Assembly: GCA_027459325.1 (NCBI GenBank)
Contig: DAIDIO010000005.1
Coordinates: 1-64,000, forward strand
Direction: 5' to 3'
DNA from: Candidatus Saccharimonadota bacterium
GTDB lineage: Bacteria > Patescibacteriota > Saccharimonadia > Saccharimonadales > UBA4665
Length of the DNA: 64,000 nt
Positions within the stretch are counted from its first letter, which is position 1, and the number at the start of each line of letters is the position of its first letter. A program made the translations under genes and the position numbers. The notes beneath the pieces are model-generated. The model was not told the origin of the DNA. It did no database searches and saw only the letters and a program-made list of their open reading frames with translations. Positions 26,261-33,705 of this stretch are shown piece after piece.

Positions 26261-27106
26261 ATGAGATACACACTTAATGACTTCAAGGCTGAATACCCTA
26301 ACGATAGGGCTTGCTTACTAGCAGTCTTAGAAAACCGTTATGGTGATACTTGTCCTCGTTGTGGCGTGATTGGCGTTAAGTTTCACCCAGTTACAGGACG
26401 AAAGAGCTTTGTTTGTTCTGAGTGTGACAAGTTTATCTCTCCACTAGCTGATACTATCTTTCGTAAATCCGAAACATCTTTATGGAACTGGTTTTATGCT
26501 ATTTATCAGTTCTCAGTATCTAAGAATGGCGTAAGTGCTAAAGAACTAGAGCGAAGCTTAGGAGTAACTTATAAAACGGCTTGGCGGATGTGTAAGCAGA
26601 TAAGACTACTTATGGAGCAAGACAACGATAAGCTTGCTGGAGAAATTGAAGTTGATGAAACCTATGCACCTAGTCGTAAACATCCAAGAAGAATAGGCAG
26701 AAGTAATAAACAAATAATATTTGGTGCTGTTGAGCGAAACGGTAGAGTTTCAGCTAATCATGTTAAAAGTTCTGGAGCTAGAGTTTTAATACCAATTATC
26801 CAAGATAGAGTAGAAACTGATGTAACAATCTATAGTGATGAGTTTGGTTCGTATAAAAGCTTAACTAAAAGAGGCTATACCCATACAACTGTTAATCACT
26901 CAACTCTTCAATATGTTAGAGGCACCGCTCATACAAACACCATAGAGGGCTTCTGGTCTCAATTAAAGAGAAGTATAGACGGAACTTATCACGCTGTATC
27001 ACCTAAGTATTTACAGAGCTATGTCAACCAATTTGTATTTCAGTATAACTTTAGAAATGTGCCTACTTGTCCGATTCTTTTGGAACGGGCTGCGAAGCTT
27101 TCTTAA
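26261..27106 (+). CDS. IS1595-family (ISXO2-like) transposase
   Basis: A 281-residue DDE-type transposase. A zinc ribbon lies at the start (CPRC and CSEC), followed by a helix-turn-helix (LERSLGVTYKTAWRMC). The catalytic domain has the first Asp in EIEVDETYAP, the second in IYSDEFGSY and the later NTIEGFWSQLKR. Length fits a full, uninterrupted enzyme. The start is set by the promoter at 26225. Its stop overlaps by 3 bp the stop of the convergent protease gene. No clear terminal inverted repeats were found by eye. Confidence 0.92.
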   Translation: MRYTLNDFKAEYPNDRACLLAVLENRYGDTCPRCGVIGVKFHPVTGRKSFVCSECDKFISPLADTIFRKSETSLWNWFYAIYQFSVSKNGVSAKELERSLGVTYKTAWRMCKQIRLLMEQDNDKLAGEIEVDETYAPSRKHPRRIGRSNKQIIFGAVERNGRVSANHVKSSGARVLIPIIQDRVETDVTIYSDEFGSYKSLTKRGYTHTTVNHSTLQYVRGTAHTNTIEGFWSQLKRSIDGTYHAVSPKYLQSYVNQFVFQYNFRNVPTCPILLERAAKLS

Positions 27107-27510
27107 TTAGCTGTTTGAATAGTTTTTTGCTCATTCTTTGGTCTGTCCTTGAATTCAAATGTTCCATCTACAAAATCTAATATCAAATTTTTACCAATTT
27201 TTTCTAAGAGTTGAGTTCCAATCAAAACAGTATTTCCATCCTGAAGATATACTATAGTTTCAATTTCTTTTCCTTCGACAGTTACAAAGCCTTCACACAT
27301 TAGGCTGACGACTGTTTGACCGTTTGCTATCGTACTTGGCATCACTCCTATTAGTTTCAAGCCTAAAGGGAGAGCTTGCACCATCGGTATTTGTAGATAA
27401 CCATTAAACCCAGTATCTATAATGCCGTTAAAATTTTGGCTAGTTTTTTTGTCTATACCGTGAAGTTCAAATTCAAGGTAAGCGAGGTTATTTTGAAATT
27501 TGCCAGGCAT
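27103..27510 (-). CDS. Retropepsin-like clan AA aspartic protease
   Basis: A 135-residue single-domain protein with the active-site text FNGIIDTGFNGYL, where D-T-G is the catalytic triad of the retroviral type, plus a late hydrophobic strand TVLIGTQLLEKIG. Such small enzymes work as dimers. The gene overlaps the 3' end of the upstream small gene by 23 bp, so they are translationally coupled. Two-gene units of this kind occur in many bacteria and look like toxin-antitoxin cassettes, but that role is an inference. Confidence 0.8.
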   Translation of the reverse strand: MPGKFQNNLAYLEFELHGIDKKTSQNFNGIIDTGFNGYLQIPMVQALPLGLKLIGVMPSTIANGQTVVSLMCEGFVTVEGKEIETIVYLQDGNTVLIGTQLLEKIGKNLILDFVDGTFEFKDRPKNEQKTIQTAN

Positions 27511-27760
27511 AGTGGAAATTATTCATCTGTGGTCGGCTAACCGAACCTATTACGGCAATATAAAAGAGTTTCGCTGGATATTTTTCTTGCGCCTTTGTTA
27601 TAGCTGCACGTATATCTCTATCTACAAAGTAATCGTGACTCTCTACCTCAATAACTATATATTTTCCATTATTCTCAGGTTCTAGTTCGCTCTGAAGGTT
27701 AGAGAAATAGTAGTCTTCTCCCATACGAGTAATATCTTGAGGGGTCAAAGCGTTATTCAT
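27488..27760 (-). CDS. Small partner of the aspartic protease
   Basis: A 90-residue soluble acidic protein with GEDYYFSNLQSELEPENNGKY at its start and a YIVIEVESHDYFVDRD strand, a pattern I associate with proteins encoded next to clan AA proteases. The function is unknown; it could be substrate, regulator or antitoxin. ATG 27760 is chosen because a perfect TATAAT ends 6 nt upstream; an ATG two codons earlier would lie inside that spacer. Confidence 0.75.
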   Translation of the reverse strand: MNNALTPQDITRMGEDYYFSNLQSELEPENNGKYIVIEVESHDYFVDRDIRAAITKAQEKYPAKLFYIAVIGSVSRPQMNNFHYAWQISK

Positions 27761-27920
27761 AAGCATATTATACCACAGTTTTAAAGTTTTTTAAAGACAA
27801 TACACCATGCAAATTATTTATCCACATCAAAGAAAGTATATATCATAAGCATTAACGCAGTAAATAAGATTTACCTCACAAGATTACTTGCTGTCATGGT
27901 ATTGTCGCCGAAGCATAAGC

Positions 27921-27949
27921 TTTACAAAATAGACCAAAGACTATATAAT
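27921..27949 (+). promoter_or_regulatory. Promoter of the tmRNA gene
   Basis: TTTACA (27921-27926), a 17-nt spacer and TATAAT (27944-27949), with the mature tmRNA 5' end at 27961. Confidence 0.8.
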
Positions 27950-27960
27950 ATAGGTTACAT

Positions 27961-28368
27961 GGGGCTGAATTTAAGCTCGACGTTGGACTTTATCAGTTAG
28001 ATCAGCAGGCCGCTTGTCAGCGTTATAGGCAAATATTTTAGATGCAAAATCAGTATCTGAAAAGTTGAGTGGTCTTAGTGATGCTTTTGTAGCAAGTCTG
28101 CAGAATGCTTTTGCTAAGCCTGCTCCTCAGTTAGTCTAAGGACTAGCAATGCCTTATATGACGCCAGATAGTTGAAAGGCATTTCATATTTTCTGGATGC
28201 TCGGCCAAACAAATCCGATTTGGTTGCTAAGATAAGGGTTGCTGCAGTAGAGAAGTTTGTTCGTTTATAAACCTACTGCAAAAGACAACTAAAGCGAACT
28301 AAGCCTGTAAATGACTAACACTAGATAAACTGACGGACGCGGAGGGCAGTACTCCGCCAGCTCCACCA
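27961..28368 (+). ncRNA. ssrA: Transfer-messenger RNA (tmRNA)
   Basis: A 408-nt one-piece tmRNA that rescues stalled ribosomes. The 5' end GGGGCTG pairs with CAGCTCC at the 3' end, including the G3-U70 pair that alanyl-tRNA synthetase needs; CCA is encoded. Also conserved are GCTCGACG near the 5' end and AACTAAGCCTGTA near the 3' end. The resume codon is GCA at 28029 after TTATAG. The tag frame runs 36 codons to TAA at 28137-28139: ANILDAKSV... to ...KPAPQLV, long and without the usual Ala-Ala end. The T-arm reads GCGGAG-GGCAGTA-CTCCGC, lacking TTCGA. A mobile element is integrated at its 3' end. Confidence 0.93.
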
Positions 28369-29899
28369 TTTCAGTAGAATTGGCCTTATCCAGGCCTTTT
28401 TTATTTGTACCTAATCTGTAAATTGTACTTAAGTTGGGGGTGTGAACATTTGCAGAATTGTCTACATAAATTTTACCGTTAAATATAATTTGTTCACCCC
28501 TCTTTTTATTTTCATAGGATAAATTCCACCATTTAGTTTTGAGATTATCAATGAAATCAATCGCAAATGCGACGAATTCTTCGCTAGCTAATTCAGTATT
28601 CATCATATTAGCAATATCTGTCTCTATTTCTTTAAGTTTAATATCGTAGTCCTCAATGAGTGCACGTAATGCATCTTTTGCAGGTCCCGCCTGCTCCTTG
28701 CTGAAGTTTATTGCCGCTGTTTTGAGGTCATGAGTAACTTGCTTCTTTGTAGCCTCTAAACTGCTAATGCGCTCAGAAACTGATCCTCTTTGACTTTTCC
28801 ATACTTTGATTAGAGCTTTTTTAAACATTTCTGGGCTAGGAAGAAACTTTAGCTGTTTTAGGAAATTATCAAACCCTTCATGGATATCTTCTCTATGTAT
28901 CCTCTGTCTGCAATCTCGGCAATCGTATACTGGTCTGAGTGGTCTTGGTTTCCCATTACGGCTTTTACCTCTATTGTGAAAATGACCAGAAAACTTTTCG
29001 TATCCACCACTATCCTTACATTTTTCATGTCTGATTATATTAGCCATAGGAAATTCGGGATTATGCTTTTGTCTTATTCTAGGATTACGTTTTTGGATTA
29101 CTGACACTAATACCGAATGTTCTCTTTTAGATAACATAGGTTCATGTATACCTTTAACATCTTTCGGCCAGCCATCTGATTTGACAGTTATAATTCCGCA
29201 ATAGTACGGGTTAACTATAAATTCACTGAAATGGTCTATAGATACCTTTCTGCCACCAAGTGTTCTATAACCTTTATCGTTTAGCCATTGAACAGCCTGG
29301 TTGACGTTATACTGCTTATAAATCAATAGCCTGCAGCATTCCTGAAGTAGCGTAAACCTCTGCAGGTCCGGGACGTGTAACCCTGCGATACTTGATTTCA
29401 TATAACCGGGATGGGGATGGGATAAGTAATAGCCTGACCCAAACCTGCTTTTCATCTTAGAAATTGTTGTATCGGCCCTCTCTTTATTTTCTTGTTCAGT
29501 CTTAAAGCCCTCTAATATCAACATCAGTTGAGCAATTTGATCATCGCTATTCAAGTGCCTCTGAGACGGGTCACAAAAGATTACTTTAACGTCCAATTCC
29601 TCAAGTTCATAAATGTACAAGATTAAAACTTTCCATTCTCGCATCAGTCTGCTTACCCTATCAACTAATAAGTAGCGGGTACTTTTATTCTTCCTACAGA
29701 ATTCAGTTATCTCCTTTAGGTCTTTTCTCTTCGCATTTATGCCCGCTTTACTAGATTGAGTAATGCTCCAGGTTTTAGTTATTTTTACCGACATCTCTGC
29801 AGCCATAGAGACGACGCTTTTTTCTTGCGCCTCTAAGCTATGCCCAGCTTCTTGGTTTTTAGAAGATATACGGCATAATGCTATTGCTTCAGTGTCCAT
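28289..29899 (-). CDS. Large serine recombinase (integrase) with tmRNA-derived C-terminus
   Basis: A 536-residue serine recombinase. S12 in LCRISSKNQE is the nucleophile, followed by SLEAQ and DRVSRLMREW of the catalytic domain. Then come a recombinase domain, a Cys-containing ribbon (VYDCRDCRQR) and a coiled coil near residues 390-450. ATG 29899 has an AAGG site 7 nt upstream. After N-S-T-E-M-V-E at the attachment core, the last 23 residues are encoded antisense to the tmRNA 3' end (LAEYCPPRPSV...). In a circular form, the same frame would instead run into 45 codons now at 32381-32518. It likely inserts and excises the element. Confidence 0.93.
   Translation of the reverse strand: MDTEAIALCRISSKNQEAGHSLEAQEKSVVSMAAEMSVKITKTWSITQSSKAGINAKRKDLKEITEFCRKNKSTRYLLVDRVSRLMREWKVLILYIYELEELDVKVIFCDPSQRHLNSDDQIAQLMLILEGFKTEQENKERADTTISKMKSRFGSGYYLSHPHPGYMKSSIAGLHVPDLQRFTLLQECCRLLIYKQYNVNQAVQWLNDKGYRTLGGRKVSIDHFSEFIVNPYYCGIITVKSDGWPKDVKGIHEPMLSKREHSVLVSVIQKRNPRIRQKHNPEFPMANIIRHEKCKDSGGYEKFSGHFHNRGKSRNGKPRPLRPVYDCRDCRQRIHREDIHEGFDNFLKQLKFLPSPEMFKKALIKVWKSQRGSVSERISSLEATKKQVTHDLKTAAINFSKEQAGPAKDALRALIEDYDIKLKEIETDIANMMNTELASEEFVAFAIDFIDNLKTKWWNLSYENKKRGEQIIFNGKIYVDNSANVHTPNLSTIYRLGTNKKGLDKANSTEMVELAEYCPPRPSVYLVLVIYRLSSL
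28360..28369. other. Left attachment site core (attL)
   Basis: GCTCCACCAT at the 3' terminus of tmRNA; identical to 32518-32527. The tmRNA CCA end lies inside the core, so insertion leaves the RNA intact. Confidence 0.7.
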
Positions 29900-29915
29900 A
29901 TCCAACCTTCAAATG

Positions 29916-30007
29916 AACGGATGGCAGTCCACGGATGCAGCTTGGCATACGAGCATGAAGACTGCCATCTGTTGATTTGATGATTATTTGTAGTAACATG
30001 CCAAGCT
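29916..30007. promoter_or_regulatory. Two interlocked inverted repeats upstream of the recombinase
   Basis: Repeat 1: AACGGATGGCAGTC (29916-29929) against GACTGCCATCTGTT (29960-29973), 14 bp with one mismatch. Repeat 2: AGCTTGGCAT (29939-29948) against ATGCCAAGCT (29998-30007), exact 10 bp. The left arm of repeat 2 lies in the loop of repeat 1 and its right arm outside, the geometry of a pseudoknot if transcribed. On DNA they could be binding sites for the recombinase or a regulator. Confidence 0.6.
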
Positions 30008-30020
30008 TTTACCGTAAATT

Positions 30021-30137
30021 CTATTCTTCCTCTAAAATCGTTTCCTCATAAATACCATACAACCATAAGCAAAATTCTTCCAGATCGTCCTGCTTTGGTG
30101 TTCTGCTATTTTTAGTGTGTAGATTAGAAAGGCACAT
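30021..30137 (-). CDS. Possible 38-residue small protein of the element
   Basis: An ATG frame (MCLSNLHTK... to ...YGIYEETILEEE) ending in an acidic helix. Codon content looks protein-like and it sits between the DUF5681 and recombinase genes, where small directionality or regulator proteins often lie. TATTAG occurs 7 nt before ATG, but this is also part of a terminator hairpin. Weak call. Confidence 0.35.
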   Translation of the reverse strand: MCLSNLHTKNSRTPKQDDLEEFCLWLYGIYEETILEEE

Positions 30138-30142
30138 AAAAA

Positions 30143-30165
30143 CCCTAATAGATAATTTATTAGGG
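30143..30165 (-). terminator. Minus-strand terminator after the DUF5681 gene
   Basis: CCCTAATA (30143-30150) and TATTAGGG (30158-30165) form an exact 8-bp stem; on the minus strand it is followed by a T run. Confidence 0.75.
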
Positions 30166-30240
30166 CTCTTCGTACTATGTTATATATCTAGCAAATTCGA
30201 ACTTAACGGCCTGAATGATTTGTTAAGTATTACTATATTA

Positions 30241-30609
30241 TCACATTCCATCCTGTTCTTCCTGACGTCGTAACCGTGCCATTTGCTCTAATTGATATGA
30301 AGTAAGTTTTGGACCCGTATAGTTACTATTATTTGAAAACTCAATTTCAAGCTTGTTGGCATAGCCGTGTTTAAAAAGTAGTTCTGTCGCTTTAATATCT
30401 CCATTAGCAGCTTTATTAATTAAAGCATCTAATATAACGGCTATAGGAGGAGCTTTGACTTCGCTAGTTTCCGGCAGTTTATATCTAAAATTATTATTTT
30501 CAAGAGCTTCTCGAATGTACGTAGCAACATGCTTAGCTCCTTTAGGTTTGCTCCCCCGTCGAGAGTCATATCCCTTTTTAAACGGTTTTAAATTATCATT
30601 ATTAGCCAT
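30241..30609 (-). CDS. DUF5681-family protein
   Basis: A 122-residue protein starting with a basic stretch FKKGYDSRRGSKPKGAKH, then a helical region with NKAANGDIKATELLFKHGYANK. This is the DUF5681 pattern, common in phages and mobile elements, sometimes near packaging genes. It might bind DNA. TACTGT lies 8 nt before ATG. The terminator at 30143 follows. Confidence 0.78.
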   Translation of the reverse strand: MANNDNLKPFKKGYDSRRGSKPKGAKHVATYIREALENNNFRYKLPETSEVKAPPIAVILDALINKAANGDIKATELLFKHGYANKLEIEFSNNSNYTGPKLTSYQLEQMARLRRQEEQDGM

Positions 30610-30648
30610 AGATTGTCACAGTATTCTCGCAGTATTTTTAAAAATAAA

Positions 30649-30669
30649 AGCCCGCATAGATAGCGGGCT
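30649..30669 (-). terminator. Minus-strand terminator-like hairpin
   Basis: AGCCCGC (30649-30655) and GCGGGCT (30663-30669), an exact 7-bp stem with a 7-nt loop, followed on the minus strand by TTTTATTTTT. It would stop transcription arriving from the right before the DUF5681 gene. Confidence 0.7.
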
Positions 30670-30855
30670 GATGCCTATAAGTTAATAATAACTTAGTCTT
30701 TCGTATTTAACAAAAAACATATTGGCTTTTTTCCTGAACTTAAATTTTGCGAAAATTACAAAGCGAGCAGGCAATCCTGCAAACTAGACAAACTATGACA
30801 AAAGTCGTAAAGTCGATATTTAGAGTAACTATTAATATTTAGTACCAGAGTCTCA

Positions 30856-31497
30856 ATGGAACAATTATTTGACCTAGAAGGTCATCACCGAAAGCAGAAA
30901 AAACAACTTATTTATAAGGTTCTCATTATTGTGGTGGTGGTAGGAATAGCGACGCTTGGAGGCGTATCTCTTTTAGCGAAGAAGCAAGTCGCTTCAAGAC
31001 AGTTAGCGACGGTTAATTATGGCGCAATGGCTAATGATACGACGACACCGTTGGATACAAGTAGCAATTCGAGCGGTACGAGTTCTGAATTAAGTAAACT
31101 TAACCAGGAGATTGCCCAAGAGAAAGCCCAGGCTGCTCAGGACGAGGCCAATGCCGAGCAATATTTAAATGCAGCCGAGAATACTTCGATAGATAGTACA
31201 CCTCCTCCTGTTGATAGTAGTAGCACGCCCACCGTATCACTGCCTAATGTGCCAAGTACAACTCCATCGGCTAGCTGTAATATACCTAGTAACCTAAATA
31301 CCTTGGAAACTCAATATACTCAAGCAGTGGGAGCTCTCAACAGCTTCGAGAGCCAAATGAATACAGCTGGAGGCAAATATGGAATGAATGCGTCAGAGCT
31401 TCAGGCATATGACCAGCAGCAATTATCATCATTAGAAACAACAGCAACTAACGCTTATAACGCATACACTTCAGCAGAGTCTCAAATAAGTTGTTAA
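30856..31497 (+). CDS. Single-pass membrane protein with helical ectodomain
   Basis: A 213-residue protein: a basic cytoplasmic start, a membrane helix near 22-42 (VLIIVVVVGIATLGGVSLL), an Ala/Glu/Gln-rich coiled-coil stretch (about 78-112), a Ser/Thr/Pro linker and a helical C-terminal part with two Cys (about 138 and the last residue). Likely exposed at the surface. Not recognised; it lies inside the element as cargo. Confidence 0.78.
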   Translation: MEQLFDLEGHHRKQKKQLIYKVLIIVVVVGIATLGGVSLLAKKQVASRQLATVNYGAMANDTTTPLDTSSNSSGTSSELSKLNQEIAQEKAQAAQDEANAEQYLNAAENTSIDSTPPPVDSSSTPTVSLPNVPSTTPSASCNIPSNLNTLETQYTQAVGALNSFESQMNTAGGKYGMNASELQAYDQQQLSSLETTATNAYNAYTSAESQISC

Positions 31498-31687
31498 CTG
31501 TAGCAGAGTAATAAATAACGGATTATGTCATAATTATTTTTTAACAGGGGTGAAGGTATTTGTATGTCGCACTTGACACGCCATTAGTATAAAGAAATTT
31601 ATAAATTACCTCTGTTACTCATGTTCCTACAATACTCATTGTGCGACGTTATAGTATTAATAATTCGTTTTTTGCTATTATTCAGAT

Positions 31688-32323
31688 ATGAGCACTAATA
31701 ATAATCAAGAGTCAAATCCTTGGGTTAAGGCAGGGATGGAGGCGTATAAGCAACAAATTGCAAAGCAAAAACTTTTGGAGCAGATTGTTTATGATGCAGC
31801 AAAAGAGGGTGAACCCACTTTGGCAGCCCAAATTGGGATGTTTGTAGTTTATGTCCAGCAACTTGAGCAAATAATAAAGCAGATACTCAACATTACCTAC
31901 AGTTTTAAGAGTTACTTTGATAATAATGGCTATTCTGTCCTCTATAAAACAGACTCTATTATTAGGGATAGTGATAGTTTGGGTACATTAGTAAAGCTAC
32001 TAAAGACTATTAATGTAAGAGACGAAAAAACTTATAAACAGGTTATGGATGATTTTGTCATTAAGCTAGAGACTTTTGTGCAGAAAAGAAACAATTACAT
32101 CCATAAATTATTAAAAGATCCGAGCATCAATGATCTAGCAAAGTTGAAGGTTTCTGTAATAAACGCCAATATGGAGTTACTTGAACTGATCGACGAAGCC
32201 GAAAATAAGTTGAGTATTCTGAATGGTTTATTCGAGTTAGATGGATATCCTTATACACTTGCACGGCATATGATAAGTAGCGAAAAGTATAAACCAAAAC
32301 CAATAAATAAAAAGTCTTCCTGA
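31688..32323 (+). CDS. Helical protein with HEPN-like RX4H motif
   Basis: A 211-residue all-helical protein. FVQKRNNYIHKLL contains R134-x4-H139, the motif of HEPN ribonucleases, placed after a long helix as in that fold. Earlier helices hold QLEQIIKQIL. HEPN proteins act in toxin-antitoxin and antiphage systems, which would suit cargo of a mobile element. The assignment rests on one motif. TATTAT lies 6 nt before ATG. Confidence 0.75.
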   Translation: MSTNNNQESNPWVKAGMEAYKQQIAKQKLLEQIVYDAAKEGEPTLAAQIGMFVVYVQQLEQIIKQILNITYSFKSYFDNNGYSVLYKTDSIIRDSDSLGTLVKLLKTINVRDEKTYKQVMDDFVIKLETFVQKRNNYIHKLLKDPSINDLAKLKVSVINANMELLELIDEAENKLSILNGLFELDGYPYTLARHMISSEKYKPKPINKKSS

Positions 32324-32380
32324 GTAGCTTACGAGTAGGGGGTAGATACCTATATGACTGGACGAAATAACTACCTCAAG

Positions 32381-32527
32381 TTAAGGGCGTATACCTGTAG
32401 GGGATACAGACTTCTTTCGTTGTTTATGATAGTGCTGAAAGTCTAAGTAGTCGTCCCAGATTAATTCATGCAAGCGCTGTACTTCATCAATAATGAGGGG
32501 TGAACTTTTTTCGAGGTGCTCCACCAT
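32381..32527 (-). pseudogene. Displaced 3' part of the serine recombinase gene
   Basis: A 48-codon open frame starting MVEHLEKSS, then LIIDEVQRLHELIWDDYLDF and a basic tail, TAA at 32381-32383. Its first ten bases are the attachment core and it is in the same frame as M-V-E in the recombinase. In the excised circle the recombinase would therefore be 558 residues, ending with this tail. In the integrated form it is cut off, though GATAAT 8 nt before its ATG might still express it alone. Confidence 0.65.
32518..32527. other. Right attachment site core (attR)
   Basis: GCTCCACCAT, identical to the tmRNA-end copy. Sequence to its right (AGATAAGCATTATCC) would be the original ssrA flank. From there to 32700 I see only two inverted repeats, CTCCATT/AATGGAG and AGGAGC/GCTCCT, and no gene. 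Confidence 0.65.
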
Positions 32528-32700
32528 AGATAAGCATTATCCACTCCATTGCAAAATGGAGGAGCCCTTCATTATGAATACGGGTAGCTCCTCGATTTGG
32601 CAGAAGAGTGGATTCTTTATAAGATTTATAAGCTATAGTGATAGCTATTATGCGCTTTTAGCGACTAAATGAGCTGGTTAGGTAAAGCTTCCTTATCGGT

Positions 32701-33105
32701 TTAAAGAACAAAAAATCCGTTACTTAAATAGTAGTCTACTGCCTCTACTAAATCTTGGCGGCCTTTTAGCTCTTCTATACCGTAAACTTCTATTGCTGCT
32801 CCTTCAAAAATAGCAAATTCAGCTTTTGGAATAGATGATTCATAAACGAAGAAGCGTCTATCTTCAGGATAAACTCCCTTAGATATTATAAAATCGCTTA
32901 AAGCAGTAATATTTAAGGTTTTGATATCCAAAGAAGTTTCTTCTTTGAGTTCTCTACGAATACATTCATCCGGCGACTCGTTATTATTTTTTTGACCGCC
33001 AAATACTCCAAGCTTCCCCAGTGCATATGGTGCATCGGAGGTTCGGCGTTGCATGACTAAACGATTATCTGGAAGTTTGAGAAATATGATGGCAAATTGC
33101 TTCAT
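32701..33105 (-). CDS. Nudix hydrolase
   Basis: A 134-residue Nudix protein. The Nudix box reads GGQKNNNESPDECIRRELKEE, matching G-x5-E-x7-REUxEE, with Ser in place of the last Gly. It likely hydrolyses a nucleoside diphosphate derivative. ATG 33105 is chosen because the domain begins at once (MKQFAIIFLKL); an upstream start would add ten residues unlike the family. Confidence 0.88.
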   Translation of the reverse strand: MKQFAIIFLKLPDNRLVMQRRTSDAPYALGKLGVFGGQKNNNESPDECIRRELKEETSLDIKTLNITALSDFIISKGVYPEDRRFFVYESSIPKAEFAIFEGAAIEVYGIEELKGRQDLVEAVDYYLSNGFFVL

Positions 33106-33141
33106 AAGGTCTTTCAGGCAGACAGGTGCTGGCACTTCCCG

Positions 33142-33600
33142 CTATGGCTTCGCTACATGAAAATTAGCAACCCCGTCGCCTGTTACTTGGCCATTAGTAT
33201 CGCCAGTGAAAGTGTAAAGAGGCATGCCTTTGTAAGCGTATTGTTTAGAACCGTCGCTACGACTAATTATAGTTATATGTGCAGGCAGGCTAGCGGCAGA
33301 ACTGGTCGGTGCATATATAGGCCAACTGCTTAAACAGCTGCCAGTACAGTTACTAACCCCATTAGAGTCTGCGCCGTAAGTGTATAAAGGCTGACCTAAA
33401 TTGTTAGCTAAGTATTGGCCGATATGAGGAGCTGTCTTTATTTCAATAATACTGGCCGTTCTAGGCGTTGTTTTGGCGCTTTTAGTTGTAGTTACTGGTG
33501 TTGAGTAAGATTTGTTTACGGGTGATTTTTGAGTTAGTGCATATACTCCGGCGACAATAATAACTAAAGCAATTATGGCTAGTATTAATTTCTTTAACAT
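33142..33600 (-). CDS. Secreted repeat protein of the Lipoprotein_15 / COG4315 type
   Basis: A 152-residue exported protein with an N-terminal membrane segment (KKLILAIIALVIIVAGVYAL) and two repeats of the form YLANNLGQPLYTYGADSNG and PLYTFTGDTNG with a CTGSCLSSWP motif between, typical of this family of unknown function. ATG 33600 has AAGGAG 7 nt upstream, which fixes the start. Confidence 0.9.
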   Translation of the reverse strand: MLKKLILAIIALVIIVAGVYALTQKSPVNKSYSTPVTTTKSAKTTPRTASIIEIKTAPHIGQYLANNLGQPLYTYGADSNGVSNCTGSCLSSWPIYAPTSSAASLPAHITIISRSDGSKQYAYKGMPLYTFTGDTNGQVTGDGVANFHVAKP

Positions 33601-33705
33601 GACGGTCTCCTTCTTTAACAAAACTTATTTTTTAGTATACTCCAGAAATTACCACTATCTGAGATGGCATTATGACGGCTTAAGATTTATTATATTAATA
33701 ACAAA

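Larger units (their letters stand above)
28360..32527. mobile_element. Integrative element inserted at the 3' end of ssrA
   Basis: A stretch of about 4.16 kb bounded by the 10-bp direct repeat GCTCCACCAT (28360-28369 and 32518-32527). The left copy is the end of tmRNA. It holds the serine recombinase at its left edge, a possible 38-codon ORF, a DUF5681 protein, a membrane protein, a HEPN-like protein and the displaced recombinase tail. The key support is that the recombinase frame continues in phase across the two repeat copies. No capsid, relaxase or replication gene was recognised, so it is probably a satellite or mobilised element. Confidence 0.75.

Noticed and set aside
28029-28270. Short protein-like frames between the protease pair and the recombinase, first taken as gene remnants
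   Set aside because: The region is the tmRNA gene; the first frame is its tag sequence. The second (ending at 28270) lies in the pseudoknot region and has no start.
32518-32527. Treating the second GCTCCACCAT as chance only
   Set aside because: A 10-bp match in about 4 kb could be accidental, but the recombinase frame continues in phase across it and ends in a helical, coding-like tail, which chance does not explain well.
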